A stretch of 64,000 nt of DNA from Sphingomonas sp. PsM26. GTDB lineage: Bacteria > Pseudomonadota > Alphaproteobacteria > Sphingomonadales > Sphingomonadaceae. The translations under genes and the position numbers were made by a program. Below the pieces are notes generated by a model. The model had not been told where the DNA came from. It worked only from the letters and a program-made list of their open reading frames with translations, and did not search any database. Location of the stretch: the NCBI GenBank assembly GCA_030433805.1, contig JARUXA010000001.1, positions 62,001 through 126,000 on the forward strand, in the 5' to 3' direction. Below are positions 34,352-43,531 of this stretch, in pieces (the stretch's first letter is position 1; every line of letters begins with the position of its first letter).

Positions 34352-37002
34352 GCGACGAGGTTCACGAGACGGTCGGGCACGACGATGACCTTTCGCGGGG
34401 TCTTGCCTTCGAGCGCGCGGACGATCTTGTCCGACGCGAGCGCGGCGGCTTCGAGCACGTCACGCGCAGTGCCCTTGGGCATGACCAGCGTGTCGCGGAG
34501 CTTGCCGTTGATCTGCACCGCGATCGTGACTTCGTCCTCGACCAGCAACGCAGGGTCGACCTCGGGCCAGGGGGCGTCGGCGATCAGGCCGTCATTGCCC
34601 GCGGCGGCCCAGGCTTCCTCGGCGATATGCGGCGCCATCGGGGCGACGAGCCGCATCAGCGTCGCGATCGCAGTGTCGCGCGACGCGGAGGGGGCGGCGC
34701 GCTCGATCGCGTTGACCAGCTCGAACAGCTTGGCGACCGCCTTGTTGAACGCGAGCGCCTCGATGTCGACCGCGATCCCGGCGATCGTCTGGTGGAGCTT
34801 GCGGTCGAGCGGGGCGTCGACGGTGCCGGACTGGCCGCTCTTCTCGCCGTCGAACAACCGCCAGACGCGCTGGATGAAGCGCCACGAGCCTTCGATCCCG
34901 CTTTCGCTCCACGGCAAGTCGCGCTCGGGCGGGGAGTCGGACAGCATGAACCAACGTGTCGCGTCCGCGCCATATTGGTCGACGATGCCGGTCGGGTCGA
35001 CGGTGTTCTTCTTCGACTTCGACATCTTCTCGATGCGACCGACCGTAACCGCCTCACCGGTCGCGCGCTCGACATAGCCGTCGCCGCGTTTTTCGATGTC
35101 GTCGAGCGACAGCCATAGCGGCTTGGTGATCGTGTCGGTGCCGTCGGTACCGGTCTCTGTCACCTGGCGGCTATAAGTCTCGTGCGTGACCATGCCTTGC
35201 GTGAACAGGCCGGCAAACGGCTCCGCCACGTCGAGCATCCCGATATGCCGCAGCGCGCGCGTCCAGAAGCGGGCATAGAGCAAGTGGAGGATCGCATGTT
35301 CCACGCCGCCGATATATTGCGCCACCGGCAGCCATTGCTCGGCGACCGCGCGGTCGAACGGCTTGTCCTTGGGCTGGCTGGCGAAGCGGATGAAATACCA
35401 GGAGGAATCGACGAACGTGTCGAGCGTGTCGGTCTCGCGCCGCGCCGCACCGCCGCAGGACGGGCAGGGCACGTGCTTCCACGTCGGATGCCGGTCGAGC
35501 GGGTTGCCGGGAATGTCGAAGCTGACGTCCTCGGGCAATACGACCGGGAGCTGATCCGCGGGGACCGGCACCGCGCCGCACGCGTCGCAGTGGATGATCG
35601 GGATCGGCGTGCCCCAATAGCGCTGGCGGCTGACGCCCCAGTCGCGCAGGCGGAACACGGTCGATCCGGTGCCCCAGCCGCCATCCTCGGCGCGGGTGAT
35701 CACCGCGCGCTTGGCGTCCTCGATGTCCATGCCGTCGAGGAAATGCGAGTTCACCAGCGTGCCGGGGCCGGTATACGCGGTGTTCCCGGTGAACAGCGGA
35801 TCGGTGACGTCGCCGTCGGAGACGACGCGGCGGACCGGCAAATCATATTTGCGCGCGAAATCGAGATCACGCTGGTCGTGCGCGGGGACGCCGAACACCG
35901 CGCCGGTGCCATATTCCATCAGCACGAAGTTGGCGATGTAAACGGGCAGTTGCAGGTCGGGATCGAACGGATGCTGCGCGGTCAGCCCGGTGTCGAAGCC
36001 GAGCTTCTCCTGCGTGTCCATCTCGGCCGCGGTGGTGCCGCCGCGCTTGCACAAGGCGATGAACTCGGCGGCTTCGGGGCTGCGCTCGGCAAGCGCCTGC
36101 GCGATCGGATGATCCGCCGCGACCGCGACGAAGCTCGACCCGAACATCGTGTCGGGGCGGGTGGTGAACACCTCGACCGAGTCTATCCCCCTCCCGCTTG
36201 CGGGAGGGGTTAGGGGAGGGGCTGTGGTCGCAGGCGCGGTCGAGGTCTCGACAGGCCCTCCCCCAGCCCCTCCCGCGGGCGGGAGGGGGGAAGAAAGCGT
36301 GAACCGGAACGTCAACCCGCGGCTACGCCCGATCCAATTCTCCTGCATCAGCTTGACCTTGTCGGGCCAATGCTCAAGCGCGCCCAAGCCTTCGAGCAGC
36401 TCGTCCGCGAAATCGGTAATCTTGAGGAACCACTGCGACAGCTTGCGCCGCTCGACCAAAGCGCCCGAGCGCCAGCCGCGCCCGTCGATCACCTGTTCGT
36501 TGGCGAGCACGGTCATGTCGACCGGATCCCAATTGACCGATGATTCCTTGCGATAGACGAGGCCATGGCGGAACAGCTCGAGGAACAGCGCCTGCTCGTG
36601 CCCATAATAATCGGGCTCGCACGTCGCCAGTTCGCGCGTCCAGTCGAGCGCAAAGCCCAGACGCTTCAGCTGCGCCTTCATCGTCGCGATATTGTCGCGG
36701 GTCCAGCCGCCCGGATGGACGCCCTTTTCCATCGCCGCATTCTCGGCGGGCATGCCGAACGCGTCCCAGCCCATCGGATGGAGGACTTCCATCCCCTGCA
36801 TCCGGCGGAACCGCGCGAGCACGTCGCCCATCGTGTAGTTGCGGACGTGGCCCATGTGAATCTTCCCCGACGGATAGGGGAACATCTCAAGAACATAGGA
36901 TCGCGGCTTGGGACTGTCGTCACGCGCGGCGAAGGTGCGGCGGTCGTCCCACACCTTCTGCCATGCCGCGTCCGCCTTCAGCGCATTGAAGCGTGACGCC
37001 AT
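34348..37002 (-). CDS. leuS: Leucyl-tRNA synthetase with in-frame repeat insertion
   Basis: An 884-residue class I synthetase charging tRNA-Leu. The HIGH-like motif is HMGH in [14 protein letters not shown], and the KMSKS loop is EKMSKSKKN. The CP1 editing domain has the Thr-rich TTRPDT and [15 protein letters not shown] with the conserved editing Asp. Between [15 protein letters not shown] and [10 protein letters not shown] lies a Pro/Gly/Thr-rich stretch of about 39 residues (around 235-273), where relatives have only a short turn. Its DNA (36187-36290) is a palindromic element of the type at 3848-4168. The frame stays open, so the enzyme is presumably active. Confidence 0.96.
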   Translation of the reverse strand: MASRFNALKADAAWQKVWDDRRTFAARDDSPKPRSYVLEMFPYPSGKIHMGHVRNYTMGDVLARFRRMQGMEVLHPMGWDAFGMPAENAAMEKGVHPGGWTRDNIATMKAQLKRLGFALDWTRELATCEPDYYGHEQALFLELFRHGLVYRKESSVNWDPVDMTVLANEQVIDGRGWRSGALVERRKLSQWFLKITDFADELLEGLGALEHWPDKVKLMQENWIGRSRGLTFRFTLSSPLPPAGGAGGGPVETSTAPATTAPPLTPPASGRGIDSVEVFTTRPDTMFGSSFVAVAADHPIAQALAERSPEAAEFIALCKRGGTTAAEMDTQEKLGFDTGLTAQHPFDPDLQLPVYIANFVLMEYGTGAVFGVPAHDQRDLDFARKYDLPVRRVVSDGDVTDPLFTGNTAYTGPGTLVNSHFLDGMDIEDAKRAVITRAEDGGWGTGSTVFRLRDWGVSRQRYWGTPIPIIHCDACGAVPVPADQLPVVLPEDVSFDIPGNPLDRHPTWKHVPCPSCGGAARRETDTLDTFVDSSWYFIRFASQPKDKPFDRAVAEQWLPVAQYIGGVEHAILHLLYARFWTRALRHIGMLDVAEPFAGLFTQGMVTHETYSRQVTETGTDGTDTITKPLWLSLDDIEKRGDGYVERATGEAVTVGRIEKMSKSKKNTVDPTGIVDQYGADATRWFMLSDSPPERDLPWSESGIEGSWRFIQRVWRLFDGEKSGQSGTVDAPLDRKLHQTIAGIAVDIEALAFNKAVAKLFELVNAIERAAPSASRDTAIATLMRLVAPMAPHIAEEAWAAAGNDGLIADAPWPEVDPALLVEDEVTIAVQINGKLRDTLVMPKGTARDVLEAAALASDKIVRALEGKTPRKVIVVPDRLVNLVA
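36187..36290. repeat. Palindromic element inserted in frame within leuS
   Basis: This 104-base element has two inverted arms: CCCTCCCGCTTGCGGGAGGG followed by GGGGAGGGGCTG, then GGCCCTCCCCCAGCCCCTCCC and GCGGGCGGGAGGGGGG. Each arm is also a self-complementary hairpin. The layout matches the intergenic units at 3848-3983 and 4032-4168. It accounts for about 35 extra residues in the editing domain. Confidence 0.82.
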
Positions 37003-37015
37003 CGGTTGGGTATTC

Positions 37016-37465
37016 CTACTGGGTTACGGCAGCGCGGCGCAAATCGCGGGCGCGCGTCAGGATGATGTCTTCGAGCTTCTGAACGGTCGATGCCTGGACT
37101 GGCGCCGCGACCCACTGGCCGCCCTGGTTGACCTGGCGGAGCGAAGCGACGCGCAGGCCGTCGGCGCGCAGATCCTGGTCGAGGATCGTCACCGTCACCT
37201 TGACGCGCTCGGTCGGCGCGGCGGGGTTGATGTACCAGTCGGTGACGATCACGCCGCCGTTGGAATCGGTCTGGAGCAGCGGCATGAAGCTCAGCGTGTC
37301 GAGGCTCGCGCGCCACAGATAGGCGTTGACGCCGATCGTCGTGACCTTGGAGGCCGCGAGGTCCGGGCCCTTCGGGCGACCGCCCTTATGCCCGCACGCA
37401 CCGAGTGCAAGCGGGGCGATGAGCGCGAGCGAAAGCATAATCGCAGTGCGTGGGCGGCGGATCAT
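37016..37465 (-). CDS. DUF3576 lipoprotein
   Basis: A 149-residue predicted lipoprotein of the alphaproteobacterial DUF3576 family. The lipobox LALGAC gives Cys24. The mature part has [33 protein letters not shown], the family core. Function is unknown; an envelope role is likely from its lipidation and from its place immediately upstream of leuS-lptE, with 13 bases between them. Confidence 0.88.
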   Translation of the reverse strand: MIRRPRTAIMLSLALIAPLALGACGHKGGRPKGPDLAASKVTTIGVNAYLWRASLDTLSFMPLLQTDSNGGVIVTDWYINPAAPTERVKVTVTILDQDLRADGLRVASLRQVNQGGQWVAAPVQASTVQKLEDIILTRARDLRRAAVTQ

Positions 37466-37725
37466 CGGCGGTTCCTGAACAAATCGGAGTGTCGGGGGTT
37501 CGGGCGATATCTATAGAATGTCCGGCGCTTGCCGCAAGCAGGACCTCGGTACCGCGATCCGGTGCGCGGGGTCGTTGCTCAGCGGGATGTGGAGATGTTC
37601 CATAGTGTGTCCCTGACGACACTGTCGGGGGAAAATGAGTCTGAATGGTGGCGCTACCGGATTGAATCATGGTAGCCGCTTCGCAACATGATAGTGCCGT
37701 ATAGGTACACGTGAAGGGGTCTGAA

Positions 37726-38454
37726 GTGTCGCTTGGTCGTTGGATGTCAGGGATTGCCGCGGGAGCGCTGATTGCGCTCGGCATTGCCGTGGCTCCGGCA
37801 GTCGGCGCCAGCGAAGCACCCGCACCGCGACTCGTAACCAAGCACAGTGCCCAGCTGGTGCGCGGCCTCGGATCGTTCACGCCGGCGTCTGCCGACCCGC
37901 GCCTCGCGGCGATGTTCGCGCGCGGTGGCCTCGACACCAGTGGTTTCCGCTTCACGCCGTCCGACACGCGCCGCGAAGGCAGCCGTGCGGTGACGGTCGC
38001 GGTCCAGGCGCGTTCGGCACGTGGTGTGATCGCACGCGCGGATCGCGCGTCGCCGATCCCGGCATCGACCGTCGCGCTGACGCCGATCGCGTATAATCTG
38101 GGTGTTGCGGTCGGCTGGAAGCGGCTCGCGGTATCCGGCGATGTCGCCAAGGTCGATCTCGCCGGCGTTCCGGGCAGCCGCGAAGCCGCCGATATCGGCG
38201 TAAGCTATACCGGCAAGCGCTTCTCGGGTCGCGTCAACGCGATGGCGGATCGCCCGCTCGCCAATGGGCCGAAGCTGGTCGAGGATCCTGCGGCCTATTC
38301 GCTCGACGTGGCCGGTTCCTATTCGCTGACGCGTCGCCTCGATGTGACCGCGGGCGTGCGGTACAAGAGCGAGCGTGACCGCCTGATGCAGCAGCCGACC
38401 GACGACCGCCGCGACAGCCGTGCGGTCTATATCGGGACTGCCTTCCGCTTCTGA
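37726..38454 (+). CDS. Exported protein with outer-membrane-barrel-like C-terminus
   Basis: I do not recognise a named family. The 242-residue product has a clear signal peptide (MSLGRWMSGIAAGALIALGI, cut near AVGA). Its second half is a series of amphipathic strands ending in a terminal aromatic, GTAFRF, the signature recognised by the BAM complex. GAAGGGG lies 7 bases before the GTG at 37726; another GTG at 37711 is possible. Strand count (about 8) suggests a small barrel or autotransporter-like fold. It is transcribed alone. Confidence 0.65.
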   Translation: MSLGRWMSGIAAGALIALGIAVAPAVGASEAPAPRLVTKHSAQLVRGLGSFTPASADPRLAAMFARGGLDTSGFRFTPSDTRREGSRAVTVAVQARSARGVIARADRASPIPASTVALTPIAYNLGVAVGWKRLAVSGDVAKVDLAGVPGSREAADIGVSYTGKRFSGRVNAMADRPLANGPKLVEDPAAYSLDVAGSYSLTRRLDVTAGVRYKSERDRLMQQPTDDRRDSRAVYIGTAFRF

Positions 38455-38516
38455 CGCGTGGTCAAGCCGTGCTGAACGGCATGCCTTCTTTGTTGAGTGT
38501 AGGACCGCATAACCCG

Positions 38517-38590
38517 CTTCGTTCGGGCTGAGCGAAGTCGAAGCCCCAAGTGTAGCGCAAGCCTTCGACTTCGCTCAGGGTGACCGGTTC
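38517..38590. repeat. Inverted repeat between convergent genes (TTCGACTTCGCTCAG family)
   Basis: The arms GGGCTGAGCGAAGTCGAAG and CTTCGACTTCGCTCAGGG pair around a short loop. It lies between two convergently transcribed genes and may end transcription both ways. A second member occurs at 47334-47403. Confidence 0.75.
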
Positions 38591-38629
38591 GATGGTACGC
38601 TCATCGACTGATCAAGCCCGCAGAAACGC

Positions 38630-39139
38630 TCACTCCGGGGTCAGCGCGTCGATCGCTGCCCAACCAACGAACCCAAGCCCCGCCAGCCGCCTATAGCGTC
38701 GGGCATTCATCCCCCCCAACGCAATGGCAGGCAGACCGACGGCACGTGCGATCGTCGCCGCGCGCAGCGGCCCCAGGAAGGGCGCTCCAGGATGCGTGCG
38801 CGTGGCATATACCGGCGACACGAACACCAATGCCGCGCCCGCCCGCCGCGCCGCGAGACCTTCGCGGACCGAATGCGCGCGGCCGATCCGGATCGGCGCA
38901 GTCTTGGGGGATGCCTCGTCGACCAATAGCAGCCCGTGCCGCCGGGCAAGGCGCGCGATCCGCCGCTTCAACACCATGCGTTCACCGGCGGGGGTGGCAT
39001 GATGCCGAAGCACGATCCCGCTCCCGCGCGGCAGGCGGGCAATCGCATCCCACAGCCGGTCGCCGATCCGCTCGTCGGTCATCAGCCAAAGGAGGGGAAG
39101 CGTGCGATCGCGGCATCGGACGGGGTGACGAAGGGCCAT
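38630..39139 (-). CDS. Short thiamine-phosphate-synthase-like (TenI/ThiE) protein
   Basis: A 169-residue TIM-barrel-like protein. The second half resembles ThiE/TenI: RIGRAHSVREGLAARRAGAALVFVSPVYATRTHPG followed by GLPAIALGGM. It is shorter than ThiE (about 210), and the usual substrate segments (QLR-type and the DRADIA loop) are altered, so a TenI-like or regulatory role is as likely as TMP synthesis. The ATG at 39139 is 22 bases from the divergent YggS-like gene. Confidence 0.7.
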   Translation of the reverse strand: MALRHPVRCRDRTLPLLWLMTDERIGDRLWDAIARLPRGSGIVLRHHATPAGERMVLKRRIARLARRHGLLLVDEASPKTAPIRIGRAHSVREGLAARRAGAALVFVSPVYATRTHPGAPFLGPLRAATIARAVGLPAIALGGMNARRYRRLAGLGFVGWAAIDALTPE

Positions 39140-39161
39140 CACACCGCCTATAGCGCGCCCA

Positions 39162-39830
39162 ATGTCGACCGCCCATCCCGCCGCCCGTCTCGCCGCCATC
39201 ACCGCCAGCATCGCGCACGTCGCCGACCTGGCGGGCCGCAAACCCCAATCCGTGACGCTGATCGCGGTTTCCAAGACCCGAAGCGCGGAGGAGATCACCC
39301 CGCTGCTCGACGCCGGGCAGCGCGCGTTCGGGGAAAACCGCGTGCAGGAGGCGCAGGGGAAATGGCCTGCGCTCCGCGAGGCCTATCCCGACGTCGAACT
39401 CCATCTCGTCGGGCAGTTGCAGTCGAACAAGGCCGAGGACGCGGTCGCGCTGTTCGACGCGATCCATTCGGTCGATCGCGTGTCGCTGGTGACCGCGCTG
39501 GGCAAGGCGATCGACAAGCTCGGGCGGCGCCCGGCGTGCTTCCTTCAGGTCAATATCGGCGACGAAGACCAGAAGGGCGGCTGCGCGATCGGCGCGCTGC
39601 CGGATCTGATCGCCGCGGCGCGCGCGGCCAACCTGCCCGTCGCCGGGCTGATGGCGGTTCCCCCCGCCGATACCGAAGGGGCACCCTATTTCGCGCTGCT
39701 GGCAAAGCTCGCGCGCGACAACGGGCTCGACGCGCTCAGCATGGGCATGTCGGGCGATTATGAGACCGCAATTATGCTGGGCGCGACACATGTCCGCGTC
39801 GGCACCGCCCTTTTCGGAGAACGTGCATGA
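39162..39830 (+). CDS. YggS-family PLP homeostasis protein
   Basis: A 222-residue single-domain protein binding pyridoxal 5'-phosphate (PLPBP/YggS), which buffers PLP and influences amino acid pools. The PLP Lys is Lys38 in LIAVSKTRS; FGENRVQEAQGKW, HLVGQLQSNK and the phosphate-binding SMGMSGDYETAI with VRVGTALFG are intact. It overlaps the HAD gene by ATGA. Confidence 0.95.
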   Translation: MSTAHPAARLAAITASIAHVADLAGRKPQSVTLIAVSKTRSAEEITPLLDAGQRAFGENRVQEAQGKWPALREAYPDVELHLVGQLQSNKAEDAVALFDAIHSVDRVSLVTALGKAIDKLGRRPACFLQVNIGDEDQKGGCAIGALPDLIAAARAANLPVAGLMAVPPADTEGAPYFALLAKLARDNGLDALSMGMSGDYETAIMLGATHVRVGTALFGERA

Positions 39831-40489
39831 AGTTCGATGGCCTGATCTTCGATTTCGACGGTGTCTTGATCGAGAGCGAAGAAGTCGGAAATCGCCATAT
39901 CGCGAGCTACCTCACCGCGATCGGGCATCCGACGACGCCGGAGGACAGCTATGCCAATTTCATGGGGCTGTCGGGGCCGCAGTTCATCAGCGCGCTCGAA
40001 CAATGGATCGAGCGGCCACTGCCCGAGGATTTCTACGCGCACCGCGCGATCGAGGACGATCGTGCGATGCGCGAGGGCGTCGGCGCGGTCGAAGGCGCGG
40101 TACGCTTCATCGAGGCGCTGCCCGCGGACTTGCCCAAGGCGATCGCCTCGTCGAGCTCGACCGCGTGGATCCGGCGGCACCTTGCGCATATCGGGCTGGA
40201 GGGAGCGTTCGGCGACCACATCTATTCGGGCAAGGAGCATGTGACGCACGGCAAGCCCGCGCCTGACCTGTATCTTCACGCTGCGCGCGCGATCGGCGTC
40301 GATATCACGCGCTGCGCGATCCTCGAGGATTCGCCTGTTGGCGCAACGGGGGCGGTGGCCTCGGGCGCGCATGTCATCGGGTTTGTCGGCGGATCGCATT
40401 GCGGGCCGGATCATGCGGACCGGCTGCGGGAGATCGGGGTACACGACATCGCCGGGGACTTCGACGCGGTACGGCGGTTGCTCGGGTAG
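39827..40489 (+). CDS. HAD-superfamily hydrolase (beta-phosphoglucomutase-like)
   Basis: A 220-residue HAD phosphatase/mutase. Motif I DFDGVLIESE places the nucleophile and acid/base Asp at 9 and 11; SSSSTAWIRRHL gives motif II, KPAPDLYLHAA the Lys of motif III and ILEDSPVGATGAVASGA motif IV. The alpha-helical cap lies at about 20-85. The substrate is unknown. It is coupled to the YggS-like gene by a 4-base overlap and converges on ribA. Confidence 0.9.
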   Translation: MKFDGLIFDFDGVLIESEEVGNRHIASYLTAIGHPTTPEDSYANFMGLSGPQFISALEQWIERPLPEDFYAHRAIEDDRAMREGVGAVEGAVRFIEALPADLPKAIASSSSTAWIRRHLAHIGLEGAFGDHIYSGKEHVTHGKPAPDLYLHAARAIGVDITRCAILEDSPVGATGAVASGAHVIGFVGGSHCGPDHADRLREIGVHDIAGDFDAVRRLLG

Positions 40490-40507
40490 GGTGCTCCATC
40501 ACCCCCA

Positions 40508-40578
40508 CCGTTCGTTTCGAGTGAAGTCGAGAAACCTGCGCTGGTGCCGGGTTTCTCGACTACGCTCGAAACGAACGG
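40508..40578. repeat. Inverted repeat between convergent genes (CCGTTCGTTTCGAG family)
   Basis: CCGTTCGTTTCGAG at 40508-40521 pairs with CTCGAAACGAACGG at 40565-40578, with a GTCGAGAAAC / GTTTCTCGAC inner stem. It lies between the HAD gene and ribA, which converge. A second copy is at 47218-47293, and a single arm forms the end of the gene at 53421. Confidence 0.82.
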
Positions 40579-40625
40579 ATGGGAAAGGCGAGGGGAGGGC
40601 GTTCCTCGCCACTACCGCGTACCGC

Positions 40626-41699
40626 TTAGAACTGGTGCCCGGTCCGGTCCCGCTTGGTCGCGAGATAGCGTTCATTATGCGGGTTCGCCGGCAGGATGTG
40701 CGGCACGCGCTCCGACACTGCGATCCCCGCCGCCTCGAGCTGCGCGACCTTCTGCGGGTTGTTGGTCAGCAACCGCACGCGCGTCTGCCCGAGCAATTCG
40801 AGCATCCGCGCCGCCACCGCGAAATTGCGTGAATCGACCGCAAAGCCGAGCCGGGTGTTGGCATCCACCGTGTCGAACCCCTGATCCTGCAGCGCATAGG
40901 CGCGCAGCTTGTTGATCAGCCCGATCCCGCGCCCTTCCTGCCGCAGATACAGCAGGATCCCCCAGCCGCTGTCGCGGATCGCGCGGATCGCGCCGTCGAG
41001 CTGCGGGCCGCAATCGCATTTGAGGCTGCCGAGCACGTCACCGGTCAGGCATTCGCTGTGCAGCCGGACCAGCGGCGCGCGATCATCGGGCTGGCCGATC
41101 AGCAGCGCGATATGTTCGCCGGGCATCTCGGGGGTGCGGAACGCGACGATCTCGGCATCCTCGGCATCCGCGACGGGCAAATGCGCGCGCGTCGCGATCG
41201 CGAGCCGCGCGGCGTCTTCATGCGCGACGATGTCGGCGGGGGTCAGAACGAGCGCCGCCTGCTCGTCCGCAATCGCGAAATACGCGGGAAGTACCCCCCC
41301 GACGCGCGCGAGCGTGAGTGCGGCGCTGGCGGCTTCGAGCGCCGCGACCGGAATCGCGCGGAATGGCCCCTTGAACGGGGTATCGAGGTCGAATTGCGGA
41401 TCGGACAAGGCGGTGGCCATCGCGAAATCGACCCACGGCGCGCGTTCGATCAGCACCGGCGCATCGGGCTCGGCGGCATCGCGCTGGTTCGCAAGCTTGA
41501 GCGTCGCCGCACGCCCTGCGGAGAGCAGTACGGGTGCCACGCCCGCGGGATCGAACGCTGCGAGCCGTACCGGGTCCGCGGTCTCGATCGGCAGCAGTGC
41601 GAGCGTGCCGTCCGCACCCGCGATCGCGATAGGCCAGCCACGCCGCAACGCGTCGATCGCCAGTGCGGTCTTGTGCGCGTCCCCCGCGGTGGTGATCAC
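40626..41699 (-). CDS. ribA: GTP cyclohydrolase II with extra N-terminal domain
   Basis: A 357-residue protein. The C-terminal GCH II domain (about 160-357) opens riboflavin synthesis by converting GTP. The zinc Cys are in [20 protein letters not shown], and the nucleotide site is [21 protein letters not shown]. The first 150 residues resemble the sphingomonad N-terminal extension with no clear DHBP-synthase active site. The GTG at 41699 overlaps the xthA stop (GTGA); further upstream codons belong to xthA. Confidence 0.92.
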   Translation of the reverse strand: MITTAGDAHKTALAIDALRRGWPIAIAGADGTLALLPIETADPVRLAAFDPAGVAPVLLSAGRAATLKLANQRDAAEPDAPVLIERAPWVDFAMATALSDPQFDLDTPFKGPFRAIPVAALEAASAALTLARVGGVLPAYFAIADEQAALVLTPADIVAHEDAARLAIATRAHLPVADAEDAEIVAFRTPEMPGEHIALLIGQPDDRAPLVRLHSECLTGDVLGSLKCDCGPQLDGAIRAIRDSGWGILLYLRQEGRGIGLINKLRAYALQDQGFDTVDANTRLGFAVDSRNFAVAARMLELLGQTRVRLLTNNPQKVAQLEAAGIAVSERVPHILPANPHNERYLATKRDRTGHQF

Positions 41700-42487
41700 A
41701 GAGTGAATTCGGTCATGATGGGCACATGGTCGGAGGGTTTGAGCCAGCTGCGGCATTCCTCATAGACATGGTGCCGCACCGCCTTCGCCGCAACATCCGC
41801 GGTCGCCCACATATGGTCGAGCCGCCGTCCGCGATCGTTGACGGTCCAGTCGGCGGAACGATAGCTCCACCAGGTGTGGAGCCGCGCGGGGGCAGGGTGG
41901 AAATGCCGCCCTAGATCGACCCAGCTGTTCGATGCCTTAAGCCGGTCGAGCGTGTCGACTTCGACCGGGGTGTGGCTGACGACGCCGAGCAACTGCTTGT
42001 GCCCCCAGACGTCGGAGGGCAGCGGCGCGATGTTGAAATCGCCGACGAGCAGCGTGGGCACGTCGAGCCCTGCCGACCAGTCGATCATCCGGTCGAGAAA
42101 ATCGAGCTTCTGCCCGAACTTGGGGTTCACCTCACGGTCGGGGACGTCGCCGCCGGCGGGCACGTAGACATTCTCGATCCGCATGCCGTTGTCGAGCCGG
42201 ACGCCGACATGTCGCGCTTCCATGTTCGCCTGCCAGTCGAACCGGTCGTCTTCCGCGAGCGGGACGCGCGACAGGATCGCGACGCCGTGATGCATCCGCT
42301 GGCCGTGGAGCACGATGTATTTGTACCCCAGCGCGCGAAACGCGGCGAGCGGGAAGTCGCGATCGATCACCTTGGTTTCCTGCAGGCACAGGATGTCGGG
42401 GTCGGCCTCGCGCAGGAAACGCTCGACGATCTCGATGCGGAAGCGCACCGAATTGATATTCCACGAAACGATCTTCAGGGTCGTCAT
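41696..42487 (-). CDS. xthA: Exodeoxyribonuclease III
   Basis: A 263-residue AP endonuclease/3'-5' exonuclease for base excision repair. Motifs are [11 protein letters not shown] (N10), CLQETKV with the metal Glu, NVYVPAGGD, the LVGDFNIAP active-site Asp/Asn, and the terminal SDHVPI with catalytic His. It is upstream of, and coupled by GTGA to, ribA. A terminator-like hairpin lies about 50 bases before the start. Confidence 0.95.
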   Translation of the reverse strand: MTTLKIVSWNINSVRFRIEIVERFLREADPDILCLQETKVIDRDFPLAAFRALGYKYIVLHGQRMHHGVAILSRVPLAEDDRFDWQANMEARHVGVRLDNGMRIENVYVPAGGDVPDREVNPKFGQKLDFLDRMIDWSAGLDVPTLLVGDFNIAPLPSDVWGHKQLLGVVSHTPVEVDTLDRLKASNSWVDLGRHFHPAPARLHTWWSYRSADWTVNDRGRRLDHMWATADVAAKAVRHHVYEECRSWLKPSDHVPIMTEFTL

Positions 42488-42539
42488 TCGGAGTGTGTAG
42501 CCGCGCGGTTCCGACAGCGCCAGTCGGTGACGCGCATAC

Positions 42540-42562
42540 AGAAAGGCCCCCGCTCCGGGGGC
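42540..42562 (-). terminator. Intrinsic terminator downstream of lolA
   Basis: Read on the minus strand, GCCCCCG pairs with CGGGGGC around a 3-base loop and is followed by CTTTCTGT. The stem is 7 bases of pure GC. It lies 138 bases past the lolA stop and before xthA, so it should end lolA transcription. Confidence 0.7.
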
Positions 42563-42699
42563 ATGGAGCGAGGGCCGACCTAGCGTTCGTCACGCAGGCG
42601 GGAAGTGGTGCGTCCGGGCAACAGGGGGAAAAATCCCGGCTCACCCCACATCCGCAAGGTCGCTTTAGGCTTCCAAACCTGTCGCCAATATGAATGGCA

Positions 42700-43311
42700 T
42701 CACTTTTTTCCGGTCGCGCGAACGGGATCGTTCCACTTGAACGCGTTGTCCGCGACGGGAGCGTTGAATTGCTGGTTCGAGAGTTTGACCGTCGTCCGGT
42801 TGTTCTGCGAATCGAGCGTGACCCAACCCTGCAGCATCAGCCCGTTGGGCGCGGCGGCATTGCGTTTGAAGACGAGGTTGATTCGGCCGTATTCAGGGTG
42901 CTTGGGGTCGGCGGCATCGACCGAGACGAGATCGGGATTGCCGGTCGGAACGACGGTCGCGATGTTGCTCATGTCGCGCGACGGATCGAGCAGGATGCCG
43001 AGCGGCGATCCGCCGATCGGCCAGCGCTGCTTCTGCCCGACGGAGTAATCCAGGAACCACAGCGACTTGCCGTCCGCAACGATCAGGATCGCCACGCCCT
43101 TTTGATATTGGAAGCGGATCTTGCCGGGCTGTTTGAGCGTCAACGTGCCCGTCAGCACCTTCCCCGAGCGATCGGTCTGCGCGAAGTCGGCGGTCATCGA
43201 TTTGACCGCCTGGAGGTGCTTCTGCACCAGCGTCAGGTCGGCGGACGGCGCGGCCATCGCCATCGCTGGGGCGGCGAGAAAGGGGACTAGAAGCGAATAA
43301 CGAAACGACAC
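42700..43311 (-). CDS. lolA: Outer-membrane lipoprotein carrier protein LolA
   Basis: A 203-residue periplasmic carrier taking lipoproteins from LolCDE to the outer membrane. A signal peptide (MSFRYSLLVPFLAAPAMAMA) is followed by VQKHLQAVKSMTADFAQTDRSG, TLTLKQPGKIRFQY and SLWFLDYSVGQKQRWPI, the LolA fold. The GTG at 43311 has AGGAGATC 6 bases upstream, a strong ribosome-binding site. A longer in-frame start would run through the repeat at 43358-43465 and is rejected. It follows ftsK, as in many proteobacteria. Confidence 0.93.
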   Translation of the reverse strand: MSFRYSLLVPFLAAPAMAMAAPSADLTLVQKHLQAVKSMTADFAQTDRSGKVLTGTLTLKQPGKIRFQYQKGVAILIVADGKSLWFLDYSVGQKQRWPIGGSPLGILLDPSRDMSNIATVVPTGNPDLVSVDAADPKHPEYGRINLVFKRNAAAPNGLMLQGWVTLDSQNNRTTVKLSNQQFNAPVADNAFKWNDPVRATGKK

Positions 43312-43357
43312 GAATGATCTCCTGACGCGGGGGCGGGAGCTCCCGGCTGATATAGAG

Positions 43358-43465
43358 GCGCTTCCCCGGCGAAGGCCGGGGCCCAGCAGGACAGGCCAAG
43401 GTAACGCGCGCAGCACCCGCTTCTATCCGCGCGCTCCTGGGCCCCGGCCTTCGCCGGGGAAGCGC
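43358..43465. repeat. Long inverted repeat between ftsK and lolA (CCCCGGCGAAGGCCGGGG family)
   Basis: GCGCTTCCCCGGCGAAGG at 43358 pairs with the matching arm ending 43465, with each arm also self-paired (CCCCGGCgaaGGCCGGGG). The centre (about 50 bases) is unpaired. Related units occur at 60020-60128 and 60232-60340. Confidence 0.8.
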
Positions 43466-43531
43466 ACGCTTGTTAAACGGTCTTCCCCTAAAGCCAGCAT
43501 CGGCTTTAACGCGCCGTGAACCGTCGGACTC

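Noticed and set aside
35160..35684. Second gene inside leuS on the same strand
   Set aside because: Ser/Arg-rich shadow frame of leuS without domain features.
43312..43416. Longer LolA N-terminus
   Set aside because: It would translate an inverted repeat and bury the signal peptide; the GTG at 43311 has a strong ribosome site.
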